Under the pieces are notes generated by a model that had not been told where the DNA came from, ran no database searches, and was given only the letters and a program-made list of their open reading frames with translations. A stretch of DNA of 64,000 nt from positions 1,450,501 to 1,514,500 of the forward strand of contig CM055897.1 of NCBI GenBank assembly GCA_029582155.1, read 5' to 3'. Of this stretch, positions 34,206 through 46,655 are shown piece by piece. How positions within the stretch are numbered: position 1 is the first letter of the stretch; every line of letters begins with the position of its first letter. The position numbers and the translations under genes are program-made. Source of the stretch: Panopea generosa (Eukaryota > Mollusca > Bivalvia > Adapedonta > Hiatellidae).

Positions 34206-36721
34206 TACATGTTATTTTGTGTACCTTTTGTTTATCGTCCAATGGTGCTGTAACCAAATATGCAATATAATTATTTAAATAAAATTGTTATGAATATACT
34301 GAAGCTTTTGGTTTCATTTCAATATTATAGAGAATTTAATTAGTTTTACTTATTTCATTCACGTATAAAGAATGACATATCGCGCACAAATTGAATAAAA
34401 GAATGTAATTGGGTAAAATCAAACTGACTTGACATCATTTTACGATACTCTGTTTTCTTTGTCCCATGTTAATTACAACTTAACATATTTATAAGAAAAT
34501 AATATAGTATACTGTTAATCTACCAATCACATGCATTAGAGTTAATTTCATAAGCACGTTAAAGAATCATATTGGTTATGTAAAACTAGATTGAGGGACT
34601 CTCTCTTTCTGGTGACGTTTACGACTGATAAATATATCGATAAACAGCGAAGCCACAAAAACATTCATGAAAGTAATATTTTGCATAATTTGTCTTATTT
34701 ATTTAAACATGCTACATGTTAGACTAAAATAGATTTCCCTCTTAAATTTGCGACGTTTCAAATGTGTCACGTGATTTCATTTTGATTTCAGTTGGATCCG
34801 TTATACAGGTTTACACCTAGTAAAAAAGGTTTCATCTAAGAAAGATTCCAAAGGTCGTCAAGCAGTATTTAAGTGCTGTCTATTTTTAGAATCAGGATTT
34901 CGTTTCAAGTTTACCATCTATTTGGTCATGTTTTGGTTGATTTGACCAACCAAACCATTCGGATTTTATTTATTTATGGTAGTAAGATGCGTTTTATCTC
35001 CTGTAATAATTATTATTTTTTATTTTTATGACATTTTATAGCGTGTTTTCTGATATAAAGAAAAATTCAAAGTTATCACAAATGCCAGCAATTGTATATT
35101 AGCTGATGATATCACATAATCTCTAATTATATTCTTGACCTGTGGGGTCAAAGTGAATTAGGAGACGAAGATTTATTCACACTTCATGTATTTATATGGC
35201 TTAAAGTAAACCAAGTTAAACATTCGAGATCTGTTTCGGATTAAAAGTCCATTAAATTTTGATGCTCTTTATTAGTTTATCATCTGCATGGTGGGTGTAG
35301 ACAACAGTAAACACTATCAGTGCCAATCAGTTGAACAAATACAGGGTCACCTCGGACTTCAGCTCGGGACCTTGGCTGGCAGCATGATCGACAGGTTGAC
35401 AACATATTTACTGATATAAAAACAGGAACTAAATGTAAAAGTGTGTAATTAAACACTACAACTTACTACGATTAAGATATTTAAGATATAGATCTACTTT
35501 ATTTAGAAAGTGTTCTTATCAAAATTGGTATTCGTTTTAACGAACGTAATGTTGGTATTACAAAATCTTAAATTGTGGTTATGTTCATTAAATATTTTCA
35601 GTAATATACCTTTTCAGGACAGCATTTCAGCATGTACCCATATACACAAGAAAGTGTGCGTTTGTTTCTTTATAAAAAAAAACTCTATTGGCCTGACGCA
35701 CGTGTTTGATGTCGCTTTTTGTCCGATTGACACTTTTTCACCGCAACGCTTTTTCCCCAAAATATCATAGAAATGCATGTACGTCATGTGGACAAAAATC
35801 TTCATTGAACAAAATTTTCTGCAGACAAAAGGGGACATGCGGTCAAAAGTCAACATATTTCTCAAAATGGTCTAGCTGACGAAAAGCGTCTAGCGGACAA
35901 AAAGTGTCTAGCGGACAAAAAGCACCTGCATGCACGCACATATGGCACATATGACATATTCTCAGACTAGACTTACGCCATTGACCGACTGTAATTGGGG
36001 ACTTTTTTTTGGATTAATATATTAACGTGTAATTCTACAACCTGACATAAGCAGATTATATAATTAATACGAGATTATCAAAACGTACAATGCTAGTAGA
36101 TCAACTGTACTGGTTAAACTGAAAGTGAACGGTTATAGAATATGGTCATTTGGAATGTTTATTTGTCTATTTGTAAGTCTATATACAACGGTAAGGGACC
36201 CTGTGTGAGATTGGGGTTGGGATGGAGTGATTGGTGCTATGGAAGTGGGGTAGAGACGCTGGGTGGGAGTAGGGTGCCAAAATTTAGATGAATTCTATTT
36301 TACTTAGATTCAAACTTGGTAAGAATGATTTGCCCCATTGTCCTAATATTTTTTGAATAATTTAGGGAAATGCCTCGAAAGCCATTTAATAGCTTGCATC
36401 TCAATCACGTTGCAATTTTTCATATAACTCATAATTTCACTTAAATTAAAATGCCCTAATACGTGCATGTATGTAGGCCGATATTTGTTTCTGTATTTAT
36501 TTCAGAAAGGGACATAACCCTTGTGAATTTTTTAAAGGCATCCTATATCGTGCAGTTTTGGTCATCTATGACAATAGTTGGAAAATGTGTTTTATTCTTT
36601 AATCGATATGGCAGTAAGAAAGCTAAAGAATGATCAAATTGATACTGTCATATTGATTTGATGAATGAACCTGCGTAAACTGAGTTTAACATTGCCGTGT
36701 GTTAATTTGTAAATATGAATG
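34206..36721. other. Non-coding stretch with a dispersed repeat and an 18-bp repeat
   Basis: 34695-34810 is a diverged match to 4197-4310 (gttagactaaaatagatt, gtcacgtgatttcattttga, tatacaggttta). At about 35868-35925 an 18-bp unit (tctagcggacaaaaagtg) occurs three times. No gene was recognised. Confidence 0.5.
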
Positions 36722-36890
36722 GAGTGCGTGGTATCGTGGCAGAGCATCAGATCGAGGATCGGAGGTCGTAAATTCGAACCTCCGACACGACTATGTGTGG
36801 TGTTATTGAGTAAGACACTTTATCCGTATATGCTTAGTACTGGTTCTACACAGGAAGACTTCGAGCGTGTTTTGTCTGCGTTGTAATAAC
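36722..36890 (+). mobile_element. tRNA-derived SINE (group B)
   Basis: Head gcgtggtatcgtggcagagc, then cgtaaattcgaacctccg, then gtgtggtgttattgagtaag, ctttatccgtatatgctt and tactggttctacacaggaag. Related to 2326-2465 and 41460-41560. Confidence 0.65.
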
Positions 36891-38084
36891 TTGTTTCACA
36901 ATCGAACTAAAACAAATAAGCTTAAATCAAATGAATATGCATATTTCAGAATTTCGATTTTAAAAAAATACACAGAAAGGTTCCATCGGGCTTATATCCA
37001 ATGCCGGTGTATTAAAGACACATCACCTATAACTTTCTTTTCAGTAAATGATGGGAAGTTTACTGAATCACAATTTGAAAATATTGGTTGATTCCGTCCC
37101 TGTAATTTATCTTTGTTTGAGAAATTCGTTAATACACAGGTCGGTGTTTTCCGTTTTACTCGTCAATATTTTAGCATAACCCGATATTGACCAATGAGTG
37201 ACTCCATCGCGGGCCGCGATTTAGTATTTGGTCAACACAATTAAAGACGTTTACACTACATAGACAAAATACAATATAAGTTATTGAACAAAATATCCAT
37301 AATATATTATGTTTGATATAAATGTGCAGTTCTGCTGCTAAGTTCGAAATAAATATCTGCGATATAGGCGAGGCCTCTTCAAGTATACAACATTTACCTA
37401 ATGTCAGGCAGTAACATATCACATTGACATACTGTCATGCATTTACTTAATTAATGTACATATAAGGTATCAGGAGAATGTGTTTCTACAGAATATATGT
37501 TCAAACTCAAATGAGCCCATGGATCTATAATAGATATTTTCATATGTATTCGTGAGAAACTCAACTATAAAAAGGAGACATATCTTGTAGAAAATATTTA
37601 TTATACAATTTAACCTCAGTTACACTGTCCAAAACTAACAAACACGAGGAGTACAAGCGTCCACTACAAAGCAGTTTTCAAATCTTGACGACCACCTGTT
37701 ATAAAATACAATTATAAGTAAAATAGGCGAGTTGTTGTTTATTGTGATTTGCTCTTTTTTGTAGTTTCGTCATCATTCTTTGGCCAATATAAGGTTAACT
37801 CTCCATTGTTCATTTTTCTGATGTGTTATTCTATTTGTATATATACTATACGTAACATAAACTCTTTTAAAAGAACCACTGTTGATATTTCAGTGTGTTA
37901 TTTATCGTATTTTTGCGATCTCACGTGACTTTTTGATTACCGAACACAGTCGCCATTTTATTCTTAAAACTGAATCAGCCACGTTTCTGGTAGGATTTTG
38001 TTTAATAATTTAATTTAATAACGTACTTACTACGAAACATGGCCCAACACAGCAAAAAACAACGGATAGTGTCCTTGGTATTTA
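36891..38084. other. Non-coding stretch, nothing recognised
   Basis: AT-rich. Short open frames here show no domain or codon signal I would trust. Confidence 0.4.
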
Positions 38085-40660
38085 CAGCTATCCAGATAAT
38101 ATAGGCGTATCTATAACCGCCATTATGCGACTACAAGATAATATAGGCGTATCTATAACCGCCAATATGCGACTACCAGATAATATAGGCGTATCTATAA
38201 CCGCCATTATGCGACTACCAGATAATATAGGCGTATCTATAAATGCCAATATGCGACTACCAAATAATATAGACGTTTCTATAACCGCCAATATGCAACT
38301 ACCAGATAATATAGGCGTATCTATAACCCCCAATATGCGACTACCAGATAATATAGGCGTATCTATAACCGCCATTATGCGACTACAAGATAATATAGGC
38401 GTATCTATAACCCCCAATATGCGACTACTAGATAATATAGGCGTATCTATAACCGCCATTATGCGACTACCAGATAATATAGGCGTATCTATAACTGCCA
38501 ATATGCAACTACCAAATAATATAGGCGTTTCTATAACCGCCAATATGCAACTACCAGATAATATAGGTGTATCTATAACCGCCATTATGCGACTACCAGA
38601 TAATATAAACGTATCTATAACCGCCATTATGCAACTACCAGATAATATAGGCGTATCTATAACCGCCAATATGCGAATACCAGATATTATAGGCATATCT
38701 ATAACCGCCATTATGCGACTACCAGATAATATAGGCGTATCTATAACCGCCATTATGCGACTTCCAAATAATATAGGCGTATCTATAACCGCCATTGTGC
38801 GACTACCAGATAATATAGGCGTTTCTATAACCGCCAATATGCGATTACCAGATAATATAGGCGTATCTATAACCGCCATTGTGCGACTACCAGATAATAT
38901 AGGCATATCTATAACAGCCAATATGCGACTACCAGATAATATAGGCGTATCTATAACCGCCAATATGCGACTACCAGATAATATATGCGTATCTATAACC
39001 GCCATTGTGCGACTACCAGATAATAAAGGCATATCTATAACCGCCATTGTGCGACTCCCAGATAATATAGGCGTATCTATAACCGCCATTGTGCGACTAC
39101 CAGATAATATAGGCGTATCTATAACCGCCAATAAGCGACTACCAGATAATATAAGCGTATCTATAACCGCCAATATGCAACTACCAGATAATATAGGCGT
39201 ATCTATAACCGCCATTGTGCGACTACCAGATAATACAGGCGTATCTATAACAGCCAATATGCGACGACCAGATAATATAGGCGTATCTATAACCACCATT
39301 GCGAGACTACCAGATAATATAGGAGTTTCTATAACCGCAAATATGCGACTACCAGATAATATAGGCGTATCTATAACCGCCATTATGCGACAACCAGATA
39401 ATATAGGCGTATCTATAACCGCCATTATGCGACTTCCAGATAATATAGGCGTATCTATAACCGCCATTGTGCGAATACCAGATAATATAGGCGTTTCTAT
39501 AACCGCCAATATGCGACTACCAGATAATATAGGCGTATCTATAACCGCCATTGTGCGACTACCAGATAATATAGGCATATCTATAACAGCCAATATGCGA
39601 CTACCAGATAATATAGGCATATCTATAACCGCCAATATGTGACTACCAGATAATATATGCGTATCTATAACCGCCATTGTGTGACTACCAGATAATATAG
39701 GCATATCTATAACCGCCATTGTGCTACTACCAGATAATAAAGGCGTATCTATAACCGCCAATATGCGACTACCAGATAATATAGGTGTATCTATAACCGC
39801 CATTGTGCGGCTACCAGATAATAAAGGCATATCTATAACCGCCATTGTGCGACTACCAGATAATATAGGCGTATCTATTACCGCCATTGTGCGACTACCA
39901 GATAATATAGGCGTATCTATAACCGCCAATATGCGACTACCAGATAATATAGGCGTATCTATAACCGCCAATATGCAACTACCAGATAAAAGAGGCATAT
40001 ATATAACCGCCATTGTGCAACTACCAGATAATAGAGGCATATCTATAACCGCCATTGTGCGACTACCAGATAATATAGGCGTATCTATAACCACCAATAT
40101 GCGACTACCAGATAATATAGGCATATCTATAACTGCCATTGTGCGACTACCAGATAATATAGGCGTATCTATAACCGCCATTGTGCGACTACCAGATAAT
40201 ATAGGCGTATCTATAACCGCCAATATGCGACTACCAGATAATATAGGCGTATCTATAACCGCCAATATGCGACTACCAGATAATATAGGCGTATCTATAA
40301 CCGCCATTGTGCGACTACCAGATAATATAGGCGTATCTATAACAGCCAATATGCGACTACCAGATAATATAGGCGTATCTATAACCGCCATTGTGCGACT
40401 ACCAGATAATATAGGCATATCTATAACCGCCAATATGCGACTACCAGATAATACAAGCGTATCTATAACCGCCAATATGGGACTACCAGATAATATAGGC
40501 GTATCTATAACAGCCAATATGCAACTACCAGATAATAGAGGCATATCTATAACCGCCAATACGCGACTACCAGATAATATAGGCGTATCTATAACCGCCA
40601 TAATGCGACTACCACATAATATAGGTGTATCTATAAACACCAATATGCGACTACCTCACG
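38085..40660. repeat. 42-bp minisatellite, about 61 units, open on both strands
   Basis: Unit of 42 bp: ccagataatataggcgtatc followed by tataaccgccattatgcgac and ta, with variants gccaat/gccatt, atgcga/gtgcga and ggcgta/ggcata. All units appear to be exactly 42 bp. The minus strand is open for 851 codons as a 14-residue repeat (AVIDTPILSGSRIL type), while the plus strand is open in two blocks of 505 and 320 codons (LPDNIGVSITANMR type), broken by TGA near 39640 and 39682. No domain, signal peptide or splice context was found, so I treat it as a satellite. Confidence 0.92.
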
Positions 40661-40834
40661 AAAGCATTTCCTGTTCCCAATGAAGGCACTATGCCTACTT
40701 TTCCAAATTCCCTAAACTTTTCGATCAACCTTGTCAACTGAGACTGCATGTAACGGTATCGTCCACCTATACATTTCAGAAGTTGCTGATCGATTATTTT
40801 GGGAATAGTGCTGAATAGAATTATTAACTACCAG

Positions 40835-40960
40835 TTCCGTGGTGGCGGGTTCGATCTCGACCCGATGCCTCTCAAAAAACAACACTCAGTGCTGGTTCTA
40901 CCCAGTAAACGGATCCAACAGCGATTCATATAAGCTTGGAACTTTCTTCGCAACCAAACT
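40835..40960 (+). mobile_element. 5'-truncated SINE (group C)
   Basis: Starts near box B (ggcgggttcgatctcgaccc) and continues with atgcctctcaaaaaacaaca and cagtgctggttctacccagt, as in the 205-394 copy. Confidence 0.65.
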
Positions 40961-41459
40961 AAGGCCTAAAAAAAAAGATGTTTGTTTCCGTTTACCCGAC
41001 CGACCCTATATTTTAACTGCCGACTCAAAAATCGGCATCGGATTTCGCGCTCTTTTTTGGTGATTTTCACAACGAAGTAATTCTTACGCACCGGCGCGTT
41101 GTGTCGTTTAGACGCTCGTAATCTCATTATAAAATAATCACTGCATACGCCTAGACGATATAGACTCACTGAAACGGTGCAAGGTATAATTTTTGCGAAG
41201 ACAGTATAGCCTATATCAAACATCTTCCTCGGTTTATTATAGCCACTTCAGATTTCAGATTCATATCTGATATATTACTTTCACACCACTACCCCCAAAA
41301 TGACATATATAAGCATGTAATAGAAACTAACAAACTCATTCATTTTGATGTTCCATTTAATAAAGGAGTGTGGTAACGACAAAACATATTTTTTTGGGCA
41401 TGTAACAGGAAACAAACCTTTTTTTTTTAGGCCTAAACTAAAATTATATAACTAATGTC
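40961..41459. other. Non-coding stretch, nothing recognised
   Basis: No gene or known repeat identified. Short A-runs and T-runs only. Confidence 0.35.
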
Positions 41460-41560
41460 GTGGGTACGTTGTCCAGTGGTAGAGCATTGGACCTAAAATC
41501 GGAGAGTCGCGGGTTCGATCCTCCGCCACGGTTACGTGTGGCGTTCTTGAGCCCGTTGTT
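41460..41560 (+). mobile_element. tRNA-derived SINE (group B), head and short body
   Basis: Head gttgtccagtggtagagcat, then gtcgcgggttcgatcctccg, then cacggttacgtgtggcgttc and ttgagcccg; it resembles 2326-2465 and 36722-36890. Confidence 0.65.
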
Positions 41561-41689
41561 AAAAGTTTAAATTTATTTATTTTATATCGATTGTGAAACA
41601 AATTCATTTAACCATCACACTATGTTTTCCTGAGTGGAACAAATATTAACACTTTATATAATAAGCATAATGCGGATAAAATGTCTCGC

Positions 41690-41985
41690 TCAATTCGCTC
41701 AATGACACAACACACTGTCCATGGTATGTGTGTGGTGGTGGTGATGGGGGCGGGTTGCACAACCTGCCAAGCCTGGGTATGAATCTCTGCTCAGTGACAC
41801 AACACACTGTCCATGATGTGTGTGTGTGGGGGGGGGGGGGGGTTGCAAAACCTGTCAAGCCTGGGTATGAATCTCTGCTCAAGGACACACCACTGCCCAG
41901 GTGGGAGATCGGTACCACGACCCTCCCAACCTGGGTCTGTTGCTCTACCACCAGTCCAGATGAAGCGCCCCACACTGTCACTTTG
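41690..41985 (-). mobile_element. tRNA-like SINE with a duplicated tail, minus strand
   Basis: Read on the minus strand: a tRNA-like head (actggtggtagagcaacaga, then gtcgtggtaccgatctccc) followed by a roughly 95-bp tail segment present twice (gagcagagattcatacccag, then aacccgcc or a C-run, then atggacagtgtgttgtgtca). Confidence 0.55.
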
Positions 41986-42329
41986 AACCCTATTTCATGA
42001 ATACGATGCACATCTCGAATTGTTACCTCTAACGTAAATTTGGCGAAACGGCTATTTAAGAAATTGTATAACACTATCTAAAAGAAAGGACCATCGAATT
42101 AAAATATTATACAGTACGGCGATGTGTTGAAAAAGCAGTAATCATTGCATTAATACACATTTACCTCAGCTTGACTGCGAGGAAAGCTCAATATTTCTCG
42201 GGTTCGTTTACAATGAGCTTTGTTTTTAAGATGCCGTTGGATCGAGCTATGGAGCAAGACAATATCAACTACAACACCGCTCTGCTTTTTTAAAACAATA
42301 TAATTTATTTTAGCTCGAGTACAAAGTAA

Positions 42330-42460
42330 ACATTAAGCTTGTGTTTGTCTTTCCCTGGATAGAGCCAGTACTGTGTGTCATTTTTAAAGTTTGGATCGAA
42401 CACACAACCCTCTGGCGTGAGCGACAGGCGGACATAATATCCACTACACTGACCACGTGA
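42330..42460 (-). mobile_element. SINE (group C), minus strand
   Basis: The minus strand reads cgtggtcagtgtagtggata, gagggttgtgtgttcgatcc and cacacagtactggctctatc, matching the head, box B and tail motif of the group. Confidence 0.6.
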
Positions 42461-42494
42461 TACCATTGTCATGTTAGTGCGGTCATAGGATAGT

Positions 42495-42514
42495 TTTATT
42501 TAACATATTTTATT
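42495..42514 (-). terminator. Candidate polyadenylation signals of P4H-like gene 1
   Basis: TTTATT at 42495-42500 and 42509-42514 read AATAAA on the minus strand, 47-66 nt after the stop codon. Confidence 0.5.
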
Positions 42515-42560
42515 GACATAGATTATTCAATACATTGTCATATTACAATTTGTGCTAATA

Positions 42561-43844
42561 TTAATCGACGGTATTTCGTCTTTTACTGGACACATATCTG
42601 TGAGGGTATATCGGAGTAGAAATCCAATTTGTTGCGATCCATTTAGTTCCCTTGACAACATTACAGCCACCATGGTAACTCCTCTTATCCACTGCACCTA
42701 GGTACCCCTTCGAGTCAACAAAATGGTTATACCACATAATCGCCTTTCCCTTTTCTGGTTTAATAGTAACGCTCGCGTGATGACAGTGTTTATTTAAATC
42801 TGACCAGTTTTCTTCTAAATTAAGTAGTTGTTTAAAACTGTAATCAGCCAGCGGAAATGCCGTTTCGCCTCCTTCTTCCACGTCGTTCAAATAATACAAA
42901 ACGGTCGCATAGCGACACACTCGGCAACATTCGTTGTTCTCCATGTCTCTACCTTCAGTGGTGAGACATTTCGTTTGGAAGCAACACGGCACTTTTCTTA
43001 AAGCTTCGTTTGAGTCGAGATGTGCGTTATAATGTCCCCCATGTGTGTACTTCCCAATAGTTATCATTTCACTCCATGTTACCACTTCTACAGGCATATC
43101 GACAAGTCTAGCTACTTTCTCGTAAATACGTTTGATAAATTCTTTACCAAGGTGTGTTTCATTTAGATACGTGGACTGACTCACTCTGTGGACGCTAAGA
43201 TTCTCACCCGCGTACGTCTTGCTTTCATCTCGAAATGTTTTACTCGCTTTCAAGTTAGTTTTACTGCTTTTTTCTACCATAAAATCACATTCTTCGTCGG
43301 TTAAGAAATTTGGAATTTCAAATAAGGGAGGATTTGTTGATTTAGTAAACATTTTTGTTTTAACACCGTCAACAAGTTCCACCTCTCTGACGTCACCTGC
43401 TTTTCCTGGATGTCGTCGGCTTAACGGCGGGTACAGATATGCATCTTCATTCTTTGGAGCATCTTTGATGCCGTCATTACCGAAAACATCGAGAAAGTGA
43501 CCGACATCTATGTCGTTACTAACGCCCAACTCTTTAATCTGCTTAATTAAGTCGTCCATAGGGTCAACCGGCGTTATTAACATTTCATCTCTCTGGGCTA
43601 CAGGTGTAATTAATCTTTCTTTGATATCGTTCATTTGTTTCGTCACCTTGGTTACTATTCCAGATAACCAGGAAGATTGTTCCGATATTTCTCTATCGTC
43701 ACTTGGTGACGCTCTGGCGGTTTTCGAGCAAAGATTCTCATCGGAATGTCGGTCCGCGTCACACGCATTGTTCTGCCCATTCGCTGACACCGATGGAGAC
43801 TTTATGCTTAATACAAAGAGTAACGTTAGTGCTGCAAACCTCAT
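42561..43844 (-). CDS. P4HTM-like prolyl 4-hydroxylase (2-oxoglutarate/Fe(II) dioxygenase), paralog 1
   Basis: 427 aa, single coding exon. ATG at 43844 is chosen: the upstream in-frame GCG sits directly after a strong acceptor (ttttgtttcag), so earlier codons are intron. A hydrophobic N-terminus (MRFAALTLLFVLSI) is a signal peptide or anchor, giving ER entry. Residues about 170-190 read PPLFEIPNFLTDEECDFM, as in P4H catalytic domains. The Fe(II) triad is H275 and D277 in HYNAHLDSN and H391 in SYHGGC; K401 in KGTKW would bind 2-oxoglutarate. RYATVLYYLNDVEEGGETAF is diagnostic, and the best family match is transmembrane P4H. Between HLD and RYATV is a loop with six Cys. Intact relatives hydroxylate prolines using 2OG, O2 and ascorbate; the substrate here is unknown. 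A paralog lies at 53409. Confidence 0.9.
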   Translation of the reverse strand: MRFAALTLLFVLSIKSPSVSANGQNNACDADRHSDENLCSKTARASPSDDREISEQSSWLSGIVTKVTKQMNDIKERLITPVAQRDEMLITPVDPMDDLIKQIKELGVSNDIDVGHFLDVFGNDGIKDAPKNEDAYLYPPLSRRHPGKAGDVREVELVDGVKTKMFTKSTNPPLFEIPNFLTDEECDFMVEKSSKTNLKASKTFRDESKTYAGENLSVHRVSQSTYLNETHLGKEFIKRIYEKVARLVDMPVEVVTWSEMITIGKYTHGGHYNAHLDSNEALRKVPCCFQTKCLTTEGRDMENNECCRVCRYATVLYYLNDVEEGGETAFPLADYSFKQLLNLEENWSDLNKHCHHASVTIKPEKGKAIMWYNHFVDSKGYLGAVDKRSYHGGCNVVKGTKWIATNWISTPIYPHRYVSSKRRNTVD

Positions 43845-44838
43845 ATTCGCCTGAAACAAAAATGTGTAATGTTAAAAAAATATATTAAGGTATTTATTGT
43901 TAAGTGCATGCGGCATTGTCAATCATTTTCATGCAGAAGTATAAAACAACAGCAGTAATACACGCGCAACAATAGCTCTACTTTTTCAGACGGTAGTGTA
44001 GACTTGAACATTGCAAAAACTGCACCAACAATAAACTAATAACAAAAACAAGAACAATTTAATGATTGTAGACGACATTACTACAAAAGAATAAAACACA
44101 GTAACAGCATAAACAAAAACAAGAATGTAACAGTTAGTGCAGACGATAGCGATTTGCGTTATACATATAACGTTACTACGACACGTATGAATTGACGATT
44201 TATGACTTTGTTATACATGCAGTATATAAACGACGACATATACATTTATGTTATACATGTTTGCTTTGTGTTGCGTACTGGTTACAAATACACTTTGTTT
44301 AACCAATGTAACAACAAACAACAACAATAATAACAACAACAACAACAACAACACCAAAAACAACATAACTGGAATAAACGATGTTCTTTTTTCAATATTA
44401 TTAAAAACAACACTGATGATTTATTAAATTTGTCAGATGATAGGAGAAAGTATAAGTATTCCGTATTTACAGGGGCACACGGCATCAACTTGTACGTGTT
44501 ATCCTCACATAGCTTAGGATTGAATCTGGCAGATAAGCAAGCCCACGAGTAGAGGGACATGAACGTATTTGTGATACATCATTCTAGCGATATAAAATAC
44601 GAATTTCACTTTATTTTAATTTGTTCTGCATAAAATGACATAAGAAACAAATGTATTCGTAATTTGTATATCCGTCACCTAAATGTTTGTTGCAGTCAAC
44701 AAATAAACTTGTTAATTTTATGTAAATTTATTGTGGAATTTTTTACATAAGACGAAGAGTTTAATTAATAAAATATTCTTTTTTTCTTTTTTTTCACCCG
44801 CCTCGGTATGATTTTATTGTAATTTCTTTTAACAACAG
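43845..44838. other. 5' flank or 5' UTR intron of P4H-like gene 1
   Basis: The minus-strand acceptor ttttgtttcag ends at 43851. A CAA microsatellite is at about 44315-44355. The upstream non-coding exon and promoter cannot be located from the sequence. Confidence 0.5.
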
Positions 44839-45125
44839 CCGGGCCCGATTAGCTCAGTCGGTTACACGTCTGACTATCAATCCAGAGGTCATGAGTTCGA
44901 ATCCCCAGCCCGGCAACAGTTTCTGTCATGATAGATATACGACATTGTGTCTCATTATCATTCGATTTTCACCACTGATTCAAGTGGGAAAGTTATCAAT
45001 TATTTGCGGAGATGGGGTGTGCTCGAGTACTGGTTAATCCCAGGAAATATTGGTTAGGTTAACTGGTCGTCTATTAGCCTTCGATGACATAAAAATGACG
45101 CTAAATATTCAATCAGTCAATCAAT
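44839..45125 (+). mobile_element. SINE (group A), full-length
   Basis: Head gggcccgattagctcagtcg, then gactatcaatccagagg and gagttcgaatccccagcccg; body gatagatatacgacattgtg and gtgctcgagtactggttaat; tail cgctaaatattcaatcagtc and a run of caat. Confidence 0.88.
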
Positions 45126-46109
45126 CTTTTAACAACAGGAACCGTAATTTGCCAAAACGGCACCGCGTTTTAAGCCTGTTGATATGATTTTCTTTCATTT
45201 AATGCCTTCAACACTTCGATACGAGTGTCAATAATTCTCAGTATGACACTTCGTTCTAATATCCGAAAAAAGAATCACAACGACTCTATTTTGAAACAAA
45301 ATTAAATTTGGATGAAATTCTAGGAATTAGTTATTATGGTCTAACCAATCAAGATATAGCTTTTCAAGGACTACTTCCAGATGCGTCATATTTCAGAAAT
45401 TATAAACAACAATAATAAACTAGGGCTGCTTCATAATGTGGTATTCTTATTCTTTATTTGTGTCATAATACGCAATAAATCATAAAATAAAATATAAACA
45501 AATACATTATATAAAACATATAACGGCATTCAAAGAAAGAATTATAAGAAAGTCAGTAAGTAAAATAAATGCATTTTTAAAAAAAATATAAAAATCAATG
45601 CATTTTTTCAACGGCGTATTTCCGGTATTCCAAAATAGAAAAGATTAAAAGAAAAAAATAATTTAAGTACATGTAAATGAGCGTGTCATCAGTTTTAATT
45701 GGGCGATTGTTAGCGATTATATCTCCTAAGAAACACGTTCCTAAAGAGCAGACTTTGAGATATAGAGAACATTTCAAGAATTGGTAAAAATAAATGTTTA
45801 ATTTGCTTACCTTAACGTCCCTCCAAGCTGTTATAAACTGTTATGTCCGATGCGGAAGTATCTCTGGCCAAAGACACGGAGTGATAACTATCAACGCCCG
45901 CGGGGGTCAGTTCGTACTCCGCTATTGCATGGTGTGTGTGTGTGTATGTGAACAGTGCTTTACCAGTTACAACTATTATATGATATTGTTGGCCGATCAA
46001 AAATAAAACCTTGAAGAAGGCATGCTGAGACACCTAAACACAGTCTCACAGATGAGATAGTATAAAGGGCATCTAGTTTTACTGGTTGATAAAGGATTGA
46101 ACAGTCGAA

Positions 46110-46140
<31 letters not shown>

Positions 46141-46504
46141 AAGAAGAAGAAGAAGAAGGAGGAAAAAGAAGAAGAAGATTATGAAGAAAGAGAAAAAGAA
46201 GAAGAAGAAGAATCTAACTACAACATTTAGTATACATTAAACATATACACAGCCTTCAAGTGTGAAAAAAGGGCAATTTATAAAATTAATACACAGAAAA
46301 CTGCCAAATATCTTTTTATATTGTTTTATCTTATTCATTTAACAAGGTCTTTTAAAGTTTCCAATTCATCGAAACATCGATTTTGCTAAACTCAACGAAT
46401 ATTTGGGCTTCAAAAAGTTTAAAGATTAACAAAGCAATTTAAAACAATAGCCATTTTATTTTATACTAATGTAGTTTAGTTCGTTTGCTAAGTAACTTCG
46501 GGGC
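45126..46504. other. Non-coding stretch with a GAA microsatellite
   Basis: A purine tract of GAA repeats occupies about 46112-46212 (a possible triplex-forming run). The rest is AT-rich with no gene recognised. Confidence 0.6.
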
Positions 46505-46655
46505 TTGTATGATCCGCTCTCGAGTTCGCTTTCTAGGTAGAATCAGCACTGAATATTATTTTTGGCAGACTAACGGGTCGAGCTAGAGATCGAGCCCGCA
46601 ACCTCTACCGTGAGCGGCCAAAACTTTATCGGATACACTACCGGTCATTATTATA
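46505..46655 (-). mobile_element. SINE (group C), minus strand
   Basis: The minus strand reads accggtagtgtatccgataa, acggtagaggttgcgggctc, gatctctagctcgacccg and cagtgctgattctacctaga, the same order of head, box B and tail motif as other group C copies. Confidence 0.6.

Noticed and set aside
38088-40643. 851-codon minus-strand frame and two plus-strand frames taken as repeat proteins
   Set aside because: Both strands are open because the 42-bp unit has no stop; kept as a satellite and flagged as a testable finding instead.
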